Part shown: positions 46,190 through 54,009 of the stretch, piece by piece | How the letters are laid out: every line of letters begins with the position of its first letter | Numbering within the stretch: the stretch's first letter is position 1 | Origin: Bacteroides sp. | GTDB lineage: Bacteria > Bacteroidota > Bacteroidia > Bacteroidales > Bacteroidaceae | NCBI GenBank assembly: GCA_021201335.1 | Contig: JAJQFD010000037.1 | Coordinates: 1 to 64,000, forward strand | DNA length: 64,000 nucleotides | Reading direction: 5' to 3' | The notes under the pieces: generated by a model | The model's input: only the letters and a program-made list of their open reading frames with translations | The model's database searches: none | Told to the model about the DNA's origin: nothing | Position numbers and translations under genes: made by a program

Positions 46190-47119
46190 TTATTGTATAC
46201 CGTCGGGTAAAGCCGTCGGTAATTGAAATATATTTATGGTCTTTTTCCCGGCGGCAAACAGTTGGCTACCGTCTGTCTGTACTTCGTAAGCCTTATTACC
46301 ACCTCCCAGAAGACGGCTGTTCAGGATAACTTCCCTGAATGTTCCGTTGCGCTCAAAGCTGCTGACACGGGGATTACCTTTTTCGGAGGTAATCATTTCA
46401 CCATTCGGTGTAAAGGTTATGTATGCAGGGTTGCAGCATCCGGCAAAGAAGCCGGCTTCGCCACCCGGTCCTCCGAATGCGGCTATAAATTTGCCGTCCA
46501 GCGTATAGGATTCCACCAGATGCCTGCCCGAATTGACACAGTAGATGGTATCGTTCCGGCTTTCAATATCAAAGGAATAGCTGGGAATGATAAAGTCGCG
46601 CGGGCTTTTGATAAAGCGGACAAAATTGCCTTCCGTGGTGTATTGGCAGATGTTTTTGTTTTCGGCATCGGTGACAAATACAAAGTCTCCTGCCAGGGCA
46701 AAAGAACAATAATCCGAAAGTTCGCTACAGGCTTCCCATTCGTGAACCAAGACACCTTCTTCCGAGTAAGCTTCGATGAAAGTAGGGTATAACACATAAA
46801 TGCGATTGTTTCCAACCGTAATATCGCGTACACCTTCTTTGACCGTAAAGGAAGCAAGTTGATTGCCTCCGCTATCACAGATATAAACCGATTGCCCGGT
46901 GGAGATATATAATTTACCGTTGTGCAGTTCAAAGCGGTTAATATCCTGTGGCAAATCAAAAGACGATATTTTTTTATAGCGGCTGTTGAACGGGGTTTCC
47001 TGCCGGGTTTCCGCATAGGTCGTTTCGTCCTTATTGACAGAACGTACCATGTACCAGATAAATCCGGCTACCACCAGCAGTATGGCTATATTGATAAGTA
47101 TTTTCAGGCTCTTGTTCAT
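46190..47119 (-). CDS. Membrane-anchored NHL-type beta-propeller
   Basis: Started here at ATG 47119 (MNKSLKILINIAILLVVAGF), which gives a clean single N-terminal anchor; an ATG at 47140 overlapping the upstream stop is also possible. The remaining ~280 residues are an NHL-like propeller closely similar to the 45084 protein (HEWEACSELSDYCSFALAGD, FFAGCCNPAYIT, SEKGNPRVSSF), including the GCCNP motif. It lacks the C-terminal CxxC extension and the Tat signal. The pair probably arose by duplication and may act as one anchored and one released partner. Confidence 0.8.
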   Translation of the reverse strand: MNKSLKILINIAILLVVAGFIWYMVRSVNKDETTYAETRQETPFNSRYKKISSFDLPQDINRFELHNGKLYISTGQSVYICDSGGNQLASFTVKEGVRDITVGNNRIYVLYPTFIEAYSEEGVLVHEWEACSELSDYCSFALAGDFVFVTDAENKNICQYTTEGNFVRFIKSPRDFIIPSYSFDIESRNDTIYCVNSGRHLVESYTLDGKFIAAFGGPGGEAGFFAGCCNPAYITFTPNGEMITSEKGNPRVSSFERNGTFREVILNSRLLGGGNKAYEVQTDGSQLFAAGKKTINIFQLPTALPDGIQ

Positions 47120-47121
47120 GA

Positions 47122-48549
47122 TCATCCGATTTTTAGGCATTTCACAATATGGGCATCCCGGACGATAAGCATTCCGTCAGCATAAGCCAAAGGCCCCCAG
47201 GCGTCGGCTCCGTCCATGACGCGTTGTTTCTTGAGTAGCTTCATCTCATTCTGGCCCACTTCATAAACATAGAGTTCACCATCGTCTTTGAACACGAACA
47301 GGTTATTGTTTATCAGCAGGTAAGGGCCGAGGCCAAAACGCTCATCGGCAGCCGATGTCCATACGGGCGAGCGCAGATTGGAGGGAGAATAACAGACGAG
47401 TTTCCCCCGGTGTCCACCTCCGTCTTTCGGCATCACGCTGATAATCATATTATTGTGGAATATCGGTGTCTGCTGTTCGCTCGAGAGGCCTTCGCTCGGT
47501 TTATACTGGTCGGTAACGGTTGCTGTCCATTGGTTTCCTGAACGGTCGACCTGTAAAAGTGCGCCTCCCGTACCGTAACCGGCTACCATAAATATCTGGT
47601 TCGGCGATATCTGTAGAGGAGACGGAGCGACTACCGACGGCTGCCACTTGGAGGCGTTCCACAAAAGGGTACCCCGGTCGTTTTCTTCTGCTGATACACC
47701 ACAAACGCCACCTACGCCAATATATACATAAGTTTTTTTGCCTCCGATAGTCATAGGCATGACGGAGGAATGCGACATTTTATAGTTCAACGTATTAGGT
47801 GTTGTCCAGAGGACTTCCCCTGTAAGGCAATTAAGTCCGGCCAGAAGGGTTTCTTCCCCGGCGGGAGCAAGTATGAGGATTCCGTTATCTACACGTGGAC
47901 ATTGCCCGGTGTACCAGAAAGGAACTTCCGTCTTATATTCTTTCTGCATATCGAGCGACCATTTCATATCGCCTGTTACAGGGTCGCAACACATCACATG
48001 TCCTTCGGGGCCGATGGTGATAATATAGTCATCGCCGATTGCCGGAACCGTACGGGAGAATCCGTGATTGCGTTTGATCGGTACACGGTACCAGCGGCGC
48101 CATAACTCTTTACCCGTTTCAAGCGAAAAGCAACGCAGGGCATCTGAACTCAACTGTTCGTTATAATCGAGCAGGTAAACCCTGCCGTTGTAGATAACGG
48201 GTGCTGCATGCCCTTCTCCTGTTTCTACACTCCATATCTCGGGATATTCATCATCGCCTGTATGGATTGTTTCCGGGGTACGGATGATATTGGTGGTCTG
48301 CTCTCCCCGGAAACTATTCCATTTCCCGGACAGAGAACTACCTTCATTAAGGTCTTCATACTTCATGAAAAATTCGCCTATCAAAACATCGTCGGCTTTA
48401 CGTGCTGTTCCTTCGGGACGGTTGTCGGCGCCGGGAGCCTGGATAGTAAGGTCTTCATAAGGGGCATAGAGATGCCACCCGACGATAAGAACGGTGTAAA
48501 GAAGTACCGTAAAAACGGTTGTGTACATTACTATCCTGTTATTTTTCAT
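47122..48549 (-). CDS. Membrane-anchored PQQ-type beta-propeller protein
   Basis: A 475-residue protein with an uncleaved-looking N-terminal anchor (VMYTTVFTVLLYTVLIVGW). The propeller opens WNSFRGEQTTNIIRTPETI, with blades GKELWRRWYRV, GDMKWSLDMQ and GEVLWTTPNTL. Unlike its siblings, the N-terminal WRG motif is preceded by ~60 extra residues (EDLTIQAPGADNRPEG). It overlaps the ATG-47140 start of the NHL gene by 19 bases. No catalytic motif. Role within the cluster is unknown; probably structural or cofactor-binding in the periplasm. Confidence 0.87.
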   Translation of the reverse strand: MKNNRIVMYTTVFTVLLYTVLIVGWHLYAPYEDLTIQAPGADNRPEGTARKADDVLIGEFFMKYEDLNEGSSLSGKWNSFRGEQTTNIIRTPETIHTGDDEYPEIWSVETGEGHAAPVIYNGRVYLLDYNEQLSSDALRCFSLETGKELWRRWYRVPIKRNHGFSRTVPAIGDDYIITIGPEGHVMCCDPVTGDMKWSLDMQKEYKTEVPFWYTGQCPRVDNGILILAPAGEETLLAGLNCLTGEVLWTTPNTLNYKMSHSSVMPMTIGGKKTYVYIGVGGVCGVSAEENDRGTLLWNASKWQPSVVAPSPLQISPNQIFMVAGYGTGGALLQVDRSGNQWTATVTDQYKPSEGLSSEQQTPIFHNNMIISVMPKDGGGHRGKLVCYSPSNLRSPVWTSAADERFGLGPYLLINNNLFVFKDDGELYVYEVGQNEMKLLKKQRVMDGADAWGPLAYADGMLIVRDAHIVKCLKIG

Positions 48550-48690
48550 ATTGAATTAAGTACTGTAAGCATATTACAAATATGGTCAGAATCTTATTTT
48601 TAACGATTAATAGCATGCGCTAAATAGAAAAATTAGCGGGTTAACACGAATAATCTCTTAACACTTTGCGTAAGCATTCCTTGAAGAGAT

Positions 48691-48778
48691 TTGTGCCAAG
48701 CCTGTGGCACTGTGGTGCCAAGCTCGTTGCACTGTGGTGCCAAGCCCGTGGCACTATTGTGCCATGCCTTTGGCACTA
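48691..48778. repeat. Four tandem 22-bp palindromic units (GTGCCAAG...TGGCAC)
   Basis: Contiguous 22-base units TTGTGCCAAGCCTGTGGCAC-TG, TGGTGCCAAGCTCGTTGCAC-TG, TGGTGCCAAGCCCGTGGCAC-TA and TTGTGCCATGCCTTTGGCAC-TA. Each unit is an imperfect palindrome with GTGC and GCAC arms. It lies in the 274-base gap between two propeller genes, followed by a short TTCAA-type piece at 48794-48812. Four units of 22 bases is the same design as the repeat at 11005, with different sequence. Confidence 0.82.
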
Positions 48779-48823
48779 GCTTCTTGCTTATTGCTCTTTG
48801 AACTTTAAACATCGGACCTTATA

Positions 48824-50032
48824 TTATTTCACCTTATACGCCATTAACGTATTCCCATGCCGCACGTACATCACGCCTTTGTAGAGCACAGGATGTGCCC
48901 AGTGTTGTTCCGTTCCGAGGGTAATGGGAAATTTGCTGATTAATTCGAATTTCTCCGGTGTTGCTTTTACGAGTGCCATTTCTCCTTTGTCGGAATAGCA
49001 GTAGAGCATTCCGTCGGCATCGGCAATAACGTTGCCGACAGCTATCGAACGGTCTTTATACTGTTGCTCGCCCGTTTTCCAGTCCAGACAGAACCAGTAT
49101 TTATGATTATCGCCGGAACCGTATACATAGTTGCCTACTTTTACTGCTCCGCCTGTTTTCGAATCGAATTCTTTGTTTTCCCAGACCTGCTCTACTTTCC
49201 GTCCACCATCTGTTAGCCGCAACATCACGGAACCTTTACCGTAACCGAATATACATAACAACATGTTGTCATGATATAGTGGGGTGTTGGGATGGATATT
49301 GCGCATATTATTATAGGGGAAAGACCAGAGCATTTTGCCCGTTGCGGCTTCTATTCCCAGAATATGATTGGCCGTAATGGTAACGATTTGCGGGATTTGT
49401 TGAGTGCTTATATACAAAGGGGAGCAATAGGCCGGAATGTCACCCTCTCCGGCGCAACTCCAGATTATATCGCCCGTATTTTTATGAAGCGCTACTACAT
49501 TGTTTTTTTCCCCGCCGGGCGTGATGATTACTTTTTCACCAATAATTAGTGGGGATTCATTAACTCCCCAGCGGATATTAGAACCCTGAAAGTCATTTAC
49601 AATATGTTTTTGCCACAGGATATTCAGGTTATTTTCATCCATGCAGACCAGAGCCCCGGTTCCGCTGTATATGTAAAGCTTTCCGTTGTCAACGGTGACA
49701 GTTCCTCTCGCTCCGTTGTAGTTGGTGTCCCATTCCGGACCGTAAGCTTTTTTATTGAGCAATTTACCGCTCAGGTCGAATACAAAGAGGTGGCCGTTTC
49801 CGTCGACCAGTCCGGTAATATAGATTTTATTGTTGGCTATGGCAGCGGAAGAATGCCCTTCACCCAGTCCGTTGTAATGCCATAACATCTGCGGCCCTTC
49901 CGTCAGCCACGATTTCATTAATCCGGTTTCCTTATAAATTCCGGTACGGTCTGGTCCTCTCCATTGGATTACATCCTGGGCGGAAAGGTTCAGGGAAGAG
50001 AAAATAATAAAAAGAATGGTTAACCTTTTCAT
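48824..50032 (-). CDS. Exported PQQ-type beta-propeller protein
   Basis: The 402-residue protein has a signal peptide (SSLNLSAQ), then VIQWRGPDRTGIYKETGLMK and MLWHYNGLGEGHSSAAIANN. It ends YVRHGNTLMAYKVK. It is highly similar along its length to the 50047 protein encoded 15 bases upstream, and less so to the 29401 protein: the local pair looks like a tandem duplication. Blades include NILWQKHIVNDF, GDIIWSCAGEG and GKMLWSFPYNN. No heme or PQQ-dehydrogenase motif was seen. The 274 bases downstream contain the tandem repeat. Confidence 0.9.
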   Translation of the reverse strand: MKRLTILFIIFSSLNLSAQDVIQWRGPDRTGIYKETGLMKSWLTEGPQMLWHYNGLGEGHSSAAIANNKIYITGLVDGNGHLFVFDLSGKLLNKKAYGPEWDTNYNGARGTVTVDNGKLYIYSGTGALVCMDENNLNILWQKHIVNDFQGSNIRWGVNESPLIIGEKVIITPGGEKNNVVALHKNTGDIIWSCAGEGDIPAYCSPLYISTQQIPQIVTITANHILGIEAATGKMLWSFPYNNMRNIHPNTPLYHDNMLLCIFGYGKGSVMLRLTDGGRKVEQVWENKEFDSKTGGAVKVGNYVYGSGDNHKYWFCLDWKTGEQQYKDRSIAVGNVIADADGMLYCYSDKGEMALVKATPEKFELISKFPITLGTEQHWAHPVLYKGVMYVRHGNTLMAYKVK

Positions 50033-50046
50033 ACAACAATGATTTT

Positions 50047-51252
50047 CTATTTCATCTTATACGCCATTAACGTATCTCCATGCCGCACATACATTACGCC
50101 TTTATAGAGGACGGGATGTGCCCAGTGTTGTTCCGTTCCCATAGTAATCGAATACTTGCTAACGATATCCAGCTTTTCGGGAGTGGCTTTCGCAAGTACA
50201 ATTTCACCGCGGTCAGTATAGCAATAGAGCATGCCATCGTTGGCAATGATATTCCCCATAGCCAGTCCCCGTTCTTGCCATTTGATTTCTCCTGTATTCC
50301 AATCCACACAGAACCAAAAACGGTTACTATCGCCCGAGCCGTAAGCATAATTGCCGACTTTCACCATAGCACCGATGCGGTTATCCAGTTCTTTGGAAAA
50401 CCATACTTCCTCGATACTTCTGCCTCCGTTGAGAAGGCGTAACATCGTGGAACCTCTACCGTATCCACTGGTAAATAAAATCATATTGTTACTATATACA
50501 GGGGTATTTGCGTGTACAGAATGACGGTTGGTATTCGGGTGCGACCAAAGTTTCTTTCCGGTATTGGCATCTATACCAATGATATGGCTGGCAGTCATTG
50601 TCGTGATCAGAGGAACCTGCTGGTCACTGATATATAATGGAGAACAATAGGCCGACAGGTCTCCTTCGCCCGGGCTGCTCCATATTAACGCACCGGTATT
50701 TTTGTTCAGTGCAACCATATTGTGCTGTTTCCCGCCTGGTGTTGCAATTACTTTATCGTTAATGATCAATGGTGCTTCGCATATTCCCCATTCAATATTG
50801 GAAGAGTTGTATTCTTGTAGCAAATTCTTTTTCCAGATTACATTCAGGTTGTTCTGGTCGAAACAATAGATGTCGCCCAAACCACTGATAAGGTATAATT
50901 TACCACCATTAACGGTTATGGTTCCGCGAGGGCCATTGTAACTCTTTGTCCATTCCGGGCCATATTCTTTTTTAGACAGTAATTTGCCAGCCATATCGAA
51001 TACATAGATAAACCCTTTTCCATCCGATAATCCGGTCACATAAATCTTATCCGAATCAATGGCCACTGACGAATGTCCTTCTCCCAATCCGTCATAATGC
51101 CATAAAAGGTCGGGGCCTTTCTCCGGCCATGATTTAAGCAATCCCGGTTCGTTATAAATTCCAGATCGATCGGTTCCCCGCCATTGAATATTATCCTGTG
51201 CAGATAAGGATAAGGTAAGAAGTGATAAGCATAAGATAAATACCTTTTTCAT
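50047..51252 (-). CDS. Exported PQQ-type beta-propeller protein (tandem paralogue)
   Basis: Start set at ATG 51252 (MKKVFILCLSLLTLSLSAQ), giving a proper signal peptide; the ORF track begins seven codons earlier inside TTCAA repeat DNA. The mature part opens NIQWRGTDRSGIYNEPGLLK and ends YVRHGDTLMAYKMK, matching the 48824 protein. Blades such as NVIWKKNLLQEY and GALIWSSPGEG are clear. Recent duplication makes it likely that the two proteins share a partner or form a complex, possibly with divergent ligands. Confidence 0.9.
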   Translation of the reverse strand: MKKVFILCLSLLTLSLSAQDNIQWRGTDRSGIYNEPGLLKSWPEKGPDLLWHYDGLGEGHSSVAIDSDKIYVTGLSDGKGFIYVFDMAGKLLSKKEYGPEWTKSYNGPRGTITVNGGKLYLISGLGDIYCFDQNNLNVIWKKNLLQEYNSSNIEWGICEAPLIINDKVIATPGGKQHNMVALNKNTGALIWSSPGEGDLSAYCSPLYISDQQVPLITTMTASHIIGIDANTGKKLWSHPNTNRHSVHANTPVYSNNMILFTSGYGRGSTMLRLLNGGRSIEEVWFSKELDNRIGAMVKVGNYAYGSGDSNRFWFCVDWNTGEIKWQERGLAMGNIIANDGMLYCYTDRGEIVLAKATPEKLDIVSKYSITMGTEQHWAHPVLYKGVMYVRHGDTLMAYKMK

Positions 51253-51264
51253 GATTATATTTTT

Positions 51265-51352
51265 TAAGTTCAAAGTTCTAAGTTCAAAGTTTAATGTTCA
51301 AGGTTCAAGGTTTCGGGTGTCAAATTGAACTTTGAACCTTGAACCTTGAACT
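51265..51352 (-). repeat. TTCAA-type palindromic repeat at the cyclase 3' end
   Basis: Left arm GTTCAAAGTTTAATGTTCAAGGTTCAAGGTTTC and right arm TTGAACTTTGAACCTTGAACC are inverted copies around GGGTGTCAAA, so the element can fold into a long hairpin. Part of it is translated as the C-terminus of the cyclase (KKFKVQGSKFNLTPETLNLE). Confidence 0.8.
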
Positions 51353-53048
51353 TCTTTACGGCATTTAAAACAAATGTGATATTATACATTTCTTCCGAAT
51401 ACCATAACCGCGAGAAATAAAGCCCTATCGGTTCGGCACGGAATAATTCGTCAGCCTGAAACATACCATAGAGATAATCGAAGGCTTTATTTATTACTGT
51501 TTCATCCGGGTCGGGACTGGATGCCATAGCGCTTAACGCACGGGCAGTCAGCGTAACCTTGGAAGGAACATTTTTGGCGCCTCCCCAGCCACCATCGCTA
51601 TTTTGTGCGGATAAGAGGTAGTTTAACCCTTTTGAAGCCATTTCATGGGCAATAGGTTCGGCAGAGCCGGACAAGTATTCGACTGTCATGGCTGTACCGT
51701 AAACCGGCGATTTCTCGTCAGAAGCATCCTGATCGCCAAACCATAAGGGAGTCCAGGAACCATCGGCCGCCTGTATTTTTTGCATCCATTTCAACATACG
51801 GAGCATACTTGCTTTACACCTTTTCTGCAAACCCGGCGGCAAAACATCCATCCACAACTGAAAAGCCAGAATGGAATGGGCGGATATATCCGGGCTGCTC
51901 CGGTCGAACGGCAGTTTCCCCCATCCCTTACAGAAAGTAGGCATTCCGCCGTCTTTGTTTTGCAAATCCAATAACCATTCGATACCTTTTCCAACTTCGG
52001 GACAGTAAACACCATCCAGAAGAATATGTAGCGCTACCAATGCGCCGGATGTATCATCGGCATCGGGGGCAGCGCCGGGCAGGTCGGTCCATCCCCAGCC
52101 ACCTTCTTTTGCTCCGGTAAATGGATGTTTATGGGTAAAAGCGTTTTTCCGGATAAGGTCGGCTAACTCCTTTTTGTTTTCAATATCGTCTCCCAAAGCC
52201 CTCACACTTAATGCTGTCATCCAGCTTGCCAGGTCGGTATCGATTGGCCATGAACCGTCTTCGCGAACCGTATCCGTGAGGAAACCGACACCTTTTTGTG
52301 TGGAAACATGCTCCCGGTATCCCGCGCCACTCATACACATAGCCACAAAAGCCGTGAGAGGAGCTGCTTCCAGAAAGCCGCCGTTTACCGGTTGCAATCT
52401 TTCAAGTACTCTTAATGATTTGTTTACAAAGGACTCGCGTATGGGCGAGAATATATTCTTCTTCCCTTTCCTGTAGCGAAGAATACCTACGGCAATTAAC
52501 GCCGGAATAGCATAACTGACAACCGGAAGCTGTAAAAAGCGGAAAAACCTTTGCGGCATGACGGCCAGTTCGAAAGGCAATTGCGGTATTTTATCCCAAC
52601 TGGAAATAATCCCGGCCAAGGCGCACATCACTAATATCGGGGCGGAGAATGTAAGGTCAGTCCCGTAATAATCGAGCACACCTTTAATAATATGTTGGTC
52701 AGTATAGCCGCCAAACTTTGCCGTCAGGTAATCTTTTGCCTTTTGAGGAGCCTGACCTATGGCACAAAGGGAAGCGTAAGTAAGCAGTGTCGCGGTCATA
52801 TTCGACGGACTTTCAAGAGTGTCGCCCCACGAACCGTCTTCGTGCATTGTCCCCTTCAGCCATTGCGTTCCCTTCTGAATATAGGAAGCGTATTTGTTCT
52901 TATCAACCATATACAAAGCAAATACGGAAACGGAGGTAGAGATAGCACTGGATGATAGTTTACCTCTCCATATTTTCCCGGGAGTACGCTTTGCCAACAG
53001 CTGTTCGCGTAAAACTCCAATCATTTCTTCCGCTTGCTTGTTTCTCAT
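51291..53048 (-). CDS. Squalene-hopene-cyclase-like class II terpene cyclase
   Basis: Start chosen at ATG 53048 (MRNKQAEEMIGVL). About 585 residues of alpha/alpha-toroid repeats with QW-like motifs (DGSWGDTLESP, DGSWPIDTDLASW, DGGMPTFCKGWG, DGSWTPLWFG, DGGWGGAKNVPS). The protonating motif of class II cyclases, DxDD, is present in AAPDADDTSGALV near residue 335. A membrane-dipping region LPFELAVMPQRFFRF through SYAIPALIAVGIL corresponds to the SHC insertion. The C-terminal ~20 residues come from repeat DNA. It lies next to a polyprenyl synthase fusion, so its substrate may be a linear polyprenyl compound. Squalene itself is not supported, since no squalene synthase is in the cluster. Confidence 0.83.
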   Translation of the reverse strand: MRNKQAEEMIGVLREQLLAKRTPGKIWRGKLSSSAISTSVSVFALYMVDKNKYASYIQKGTQWLKGTMHEDGSWGDTLESPSNMTATLLTYASLCAIGQAPQKAKDYLTAKFGGYTDQHIIKGVLDYYGTDLTFSAPILVMCALAGIISSWDKIPQLPFELAVMPQRFFRFLQLPVVSYAIPALIAVGILRYRKGKKNIFSPIRESFVNKSLRVLERLQPVNGGFLEAAPLTAFVAMCMSGAGYREHVSTQKGVGFLTDTVREDGSWPIDTDLASWMTALSVRALGDDIENKKELADLIRKNAFTHKHPFTGAKEGGWGWTDLPGAAPDADDTSGALVALHILLDGVYCPEVGKGIEWLLDLQNKDGGMPTFCKGWGKLPFDRSSPDISAHSILAFQLWMDVLPPGLQKRCKASMLRMLKWMQKIQAADGSWTPLWFGDQDASDEKSPVYGTAMTVEYLSGSAEPIAHEMASKGLNYLLSAQNSDGGWGGAKNVPSKVTLTARALSAMASSPDPDETVINKAFDYLYGMFQADELFRAEPIGLYFSRLWYSEEMYNITFVLNAVKKFKVQGSKFNLTPETLNLEH

Positions 53049-53055
53049 TATATTT

Positions 53056-53997
53056 TTAATGTTCAAAGTTTAAAGTTCCTAACCCTAACAGCCCATAAAA
53101 CGTATATTCAACATCGCTTTTGTCATCCAGCAGGGTGGCTGCGAAACCTCCCGAATCCAGCCAGTGAGCCTCGATAAAATCGCGGGCTGCATATTTCGGC
53201 TTTATCCCATAACAATTCAACATAAAGAGCGAAGTTGCTGTAGATAAAAGGTCAGGTAAAGGAGATGCTTTGGCTGCCGCAAACCCACCCGATGATTCCT
53301 GTAAATTATAAAGGAAACGTATGTCGACATTATCCTTATACCCCTCCATTTGCCCTTTTACAGCTAAAGCGGCAACGGTTGCATTTGTGGTCGCCGTTAA
53401 GCCATCAGTCGTATTCATATATCCGCCCCCGGGAGCGTGATAAAGTTCAAGGTTCAACGTTCGAGGTTCAGTGTTCAGTTTTTCGGGTTCAAAGCGGTCA
53501 CTTTGCCTTTGATTCAAACGTTGAACTTTAAACTTTTTTCCCGTATCCTCCAACAACGCCAGCCAGATAAATTGCGAATAGGGCGATTGCGGATCGTTAT
53601 GCGGTAATCCGTTGAAATCCTTTAGTGAAGGGGAAGGGATTGAGGTAGAAAAGAATGATTTAATAAATAACCCCAGCTTCCCCTTTTCAAAGAGTTGCTG
53701 TATCATGCGGCAGCGTACATAGGCCGCATAATGGATTAAATCCATCCGGTCGGTATCCAGGGTCGCCAGGTAATCGTTCATCTTCCGTGAATCCGACGGT
53801 ATTCCCAAAACATAAGATAACATCCAGCCGAAAGCCGTATAATAAAGATCGGCTTTACCGCTTTTATCCGTAAACGAACCTTCGTCAGTGCGTTGTGAAA
53901 GGACAAAACGGGAAACCCGTTCGACAGCCTGTTCGGAAAGCTGCTCTTTACCTTTTAAAAGGGTCTTGAATAACCGTATGGATATTGTCTCTTTCAT
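53056..53997 (-). CDS. Small alpha/alpha-toroid (prenyltransferase/squalene-oxidase repeat) protein
   Basis: A 313-residue protein with helical toroid repeats (QRTDEGSFTDKSGKADLYYT, DTDRMDLIHYAAYVRC, HAPGGGYMNTTDGLTATTN, ESSGGFAAAKASPLPDLLST, HWLDSGGFAATLLDDKSDVE). No DxDD motif was found, so it is unlikely to be a class II cyclase alone and may be an accessory domain or a prenyl-binding protein. Roughly residues 150-185 (KKFKVQRLNQRQ to LNLE) are encoded by an inserted TTCAA palindromic element. Its C-terminal codons TLNFEH are also repeat-derived. It is 58 bases before the larger cyclase gene's start region. Confidence 0.72.
   Translation of the reverse strand: MKETISIRLFKTLLKGKEQLSEQAVERVSRFVLSQRTDEGSFTDKSGKADLYYTAFGWMLSYVLGIPSDSRKMNDYLATLDTDRMDLIHYAAYVRCRMIQQLFEKGKLGLFIKSFFSTSIPSPSLKDFNGLPHNDPQSPYSQFIWLALLEDTGKKFKVQRLNQRQSDRFEPEKLNTEPRTLNLELYHAPGGGYMNTTDGLTATTNATVAALAVKGQMEGYKDNVDIRFLYNLQESSGGFAAAKASPLPDLLSTATSLFMLNCYGIKPKYAARDFIEAHWLDSGGFAATLLDDKSDVEYTFYGLLGLGTLNFEH
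53443..53536 (-). repeat. TTCAA-type palindromic element inserted in frame in the toroid gene
   Basis: Plus-strand AAGTTCAAGGTTCAACGTTC up to ATTCAAACGTTGAACTTTAA can fold back on itself with an interior of ~45 bases. It adds about 30 codons in frame; the peptide resembles that encoded at 51291-51352. Confidence 0.8.
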
Positions 53998-54009
53998 CCT
54001 TTTAGCCGA

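Noticed and set aside
26997-51252. PQQ-dependent alcohol or glucose dehydrogenases
   Set aside because: The propellers show the W-containing repeat pattern only. The Ca/PQQ-binding residues, catalytic aspartate and heme-binding CxxCH motifs were not seen.
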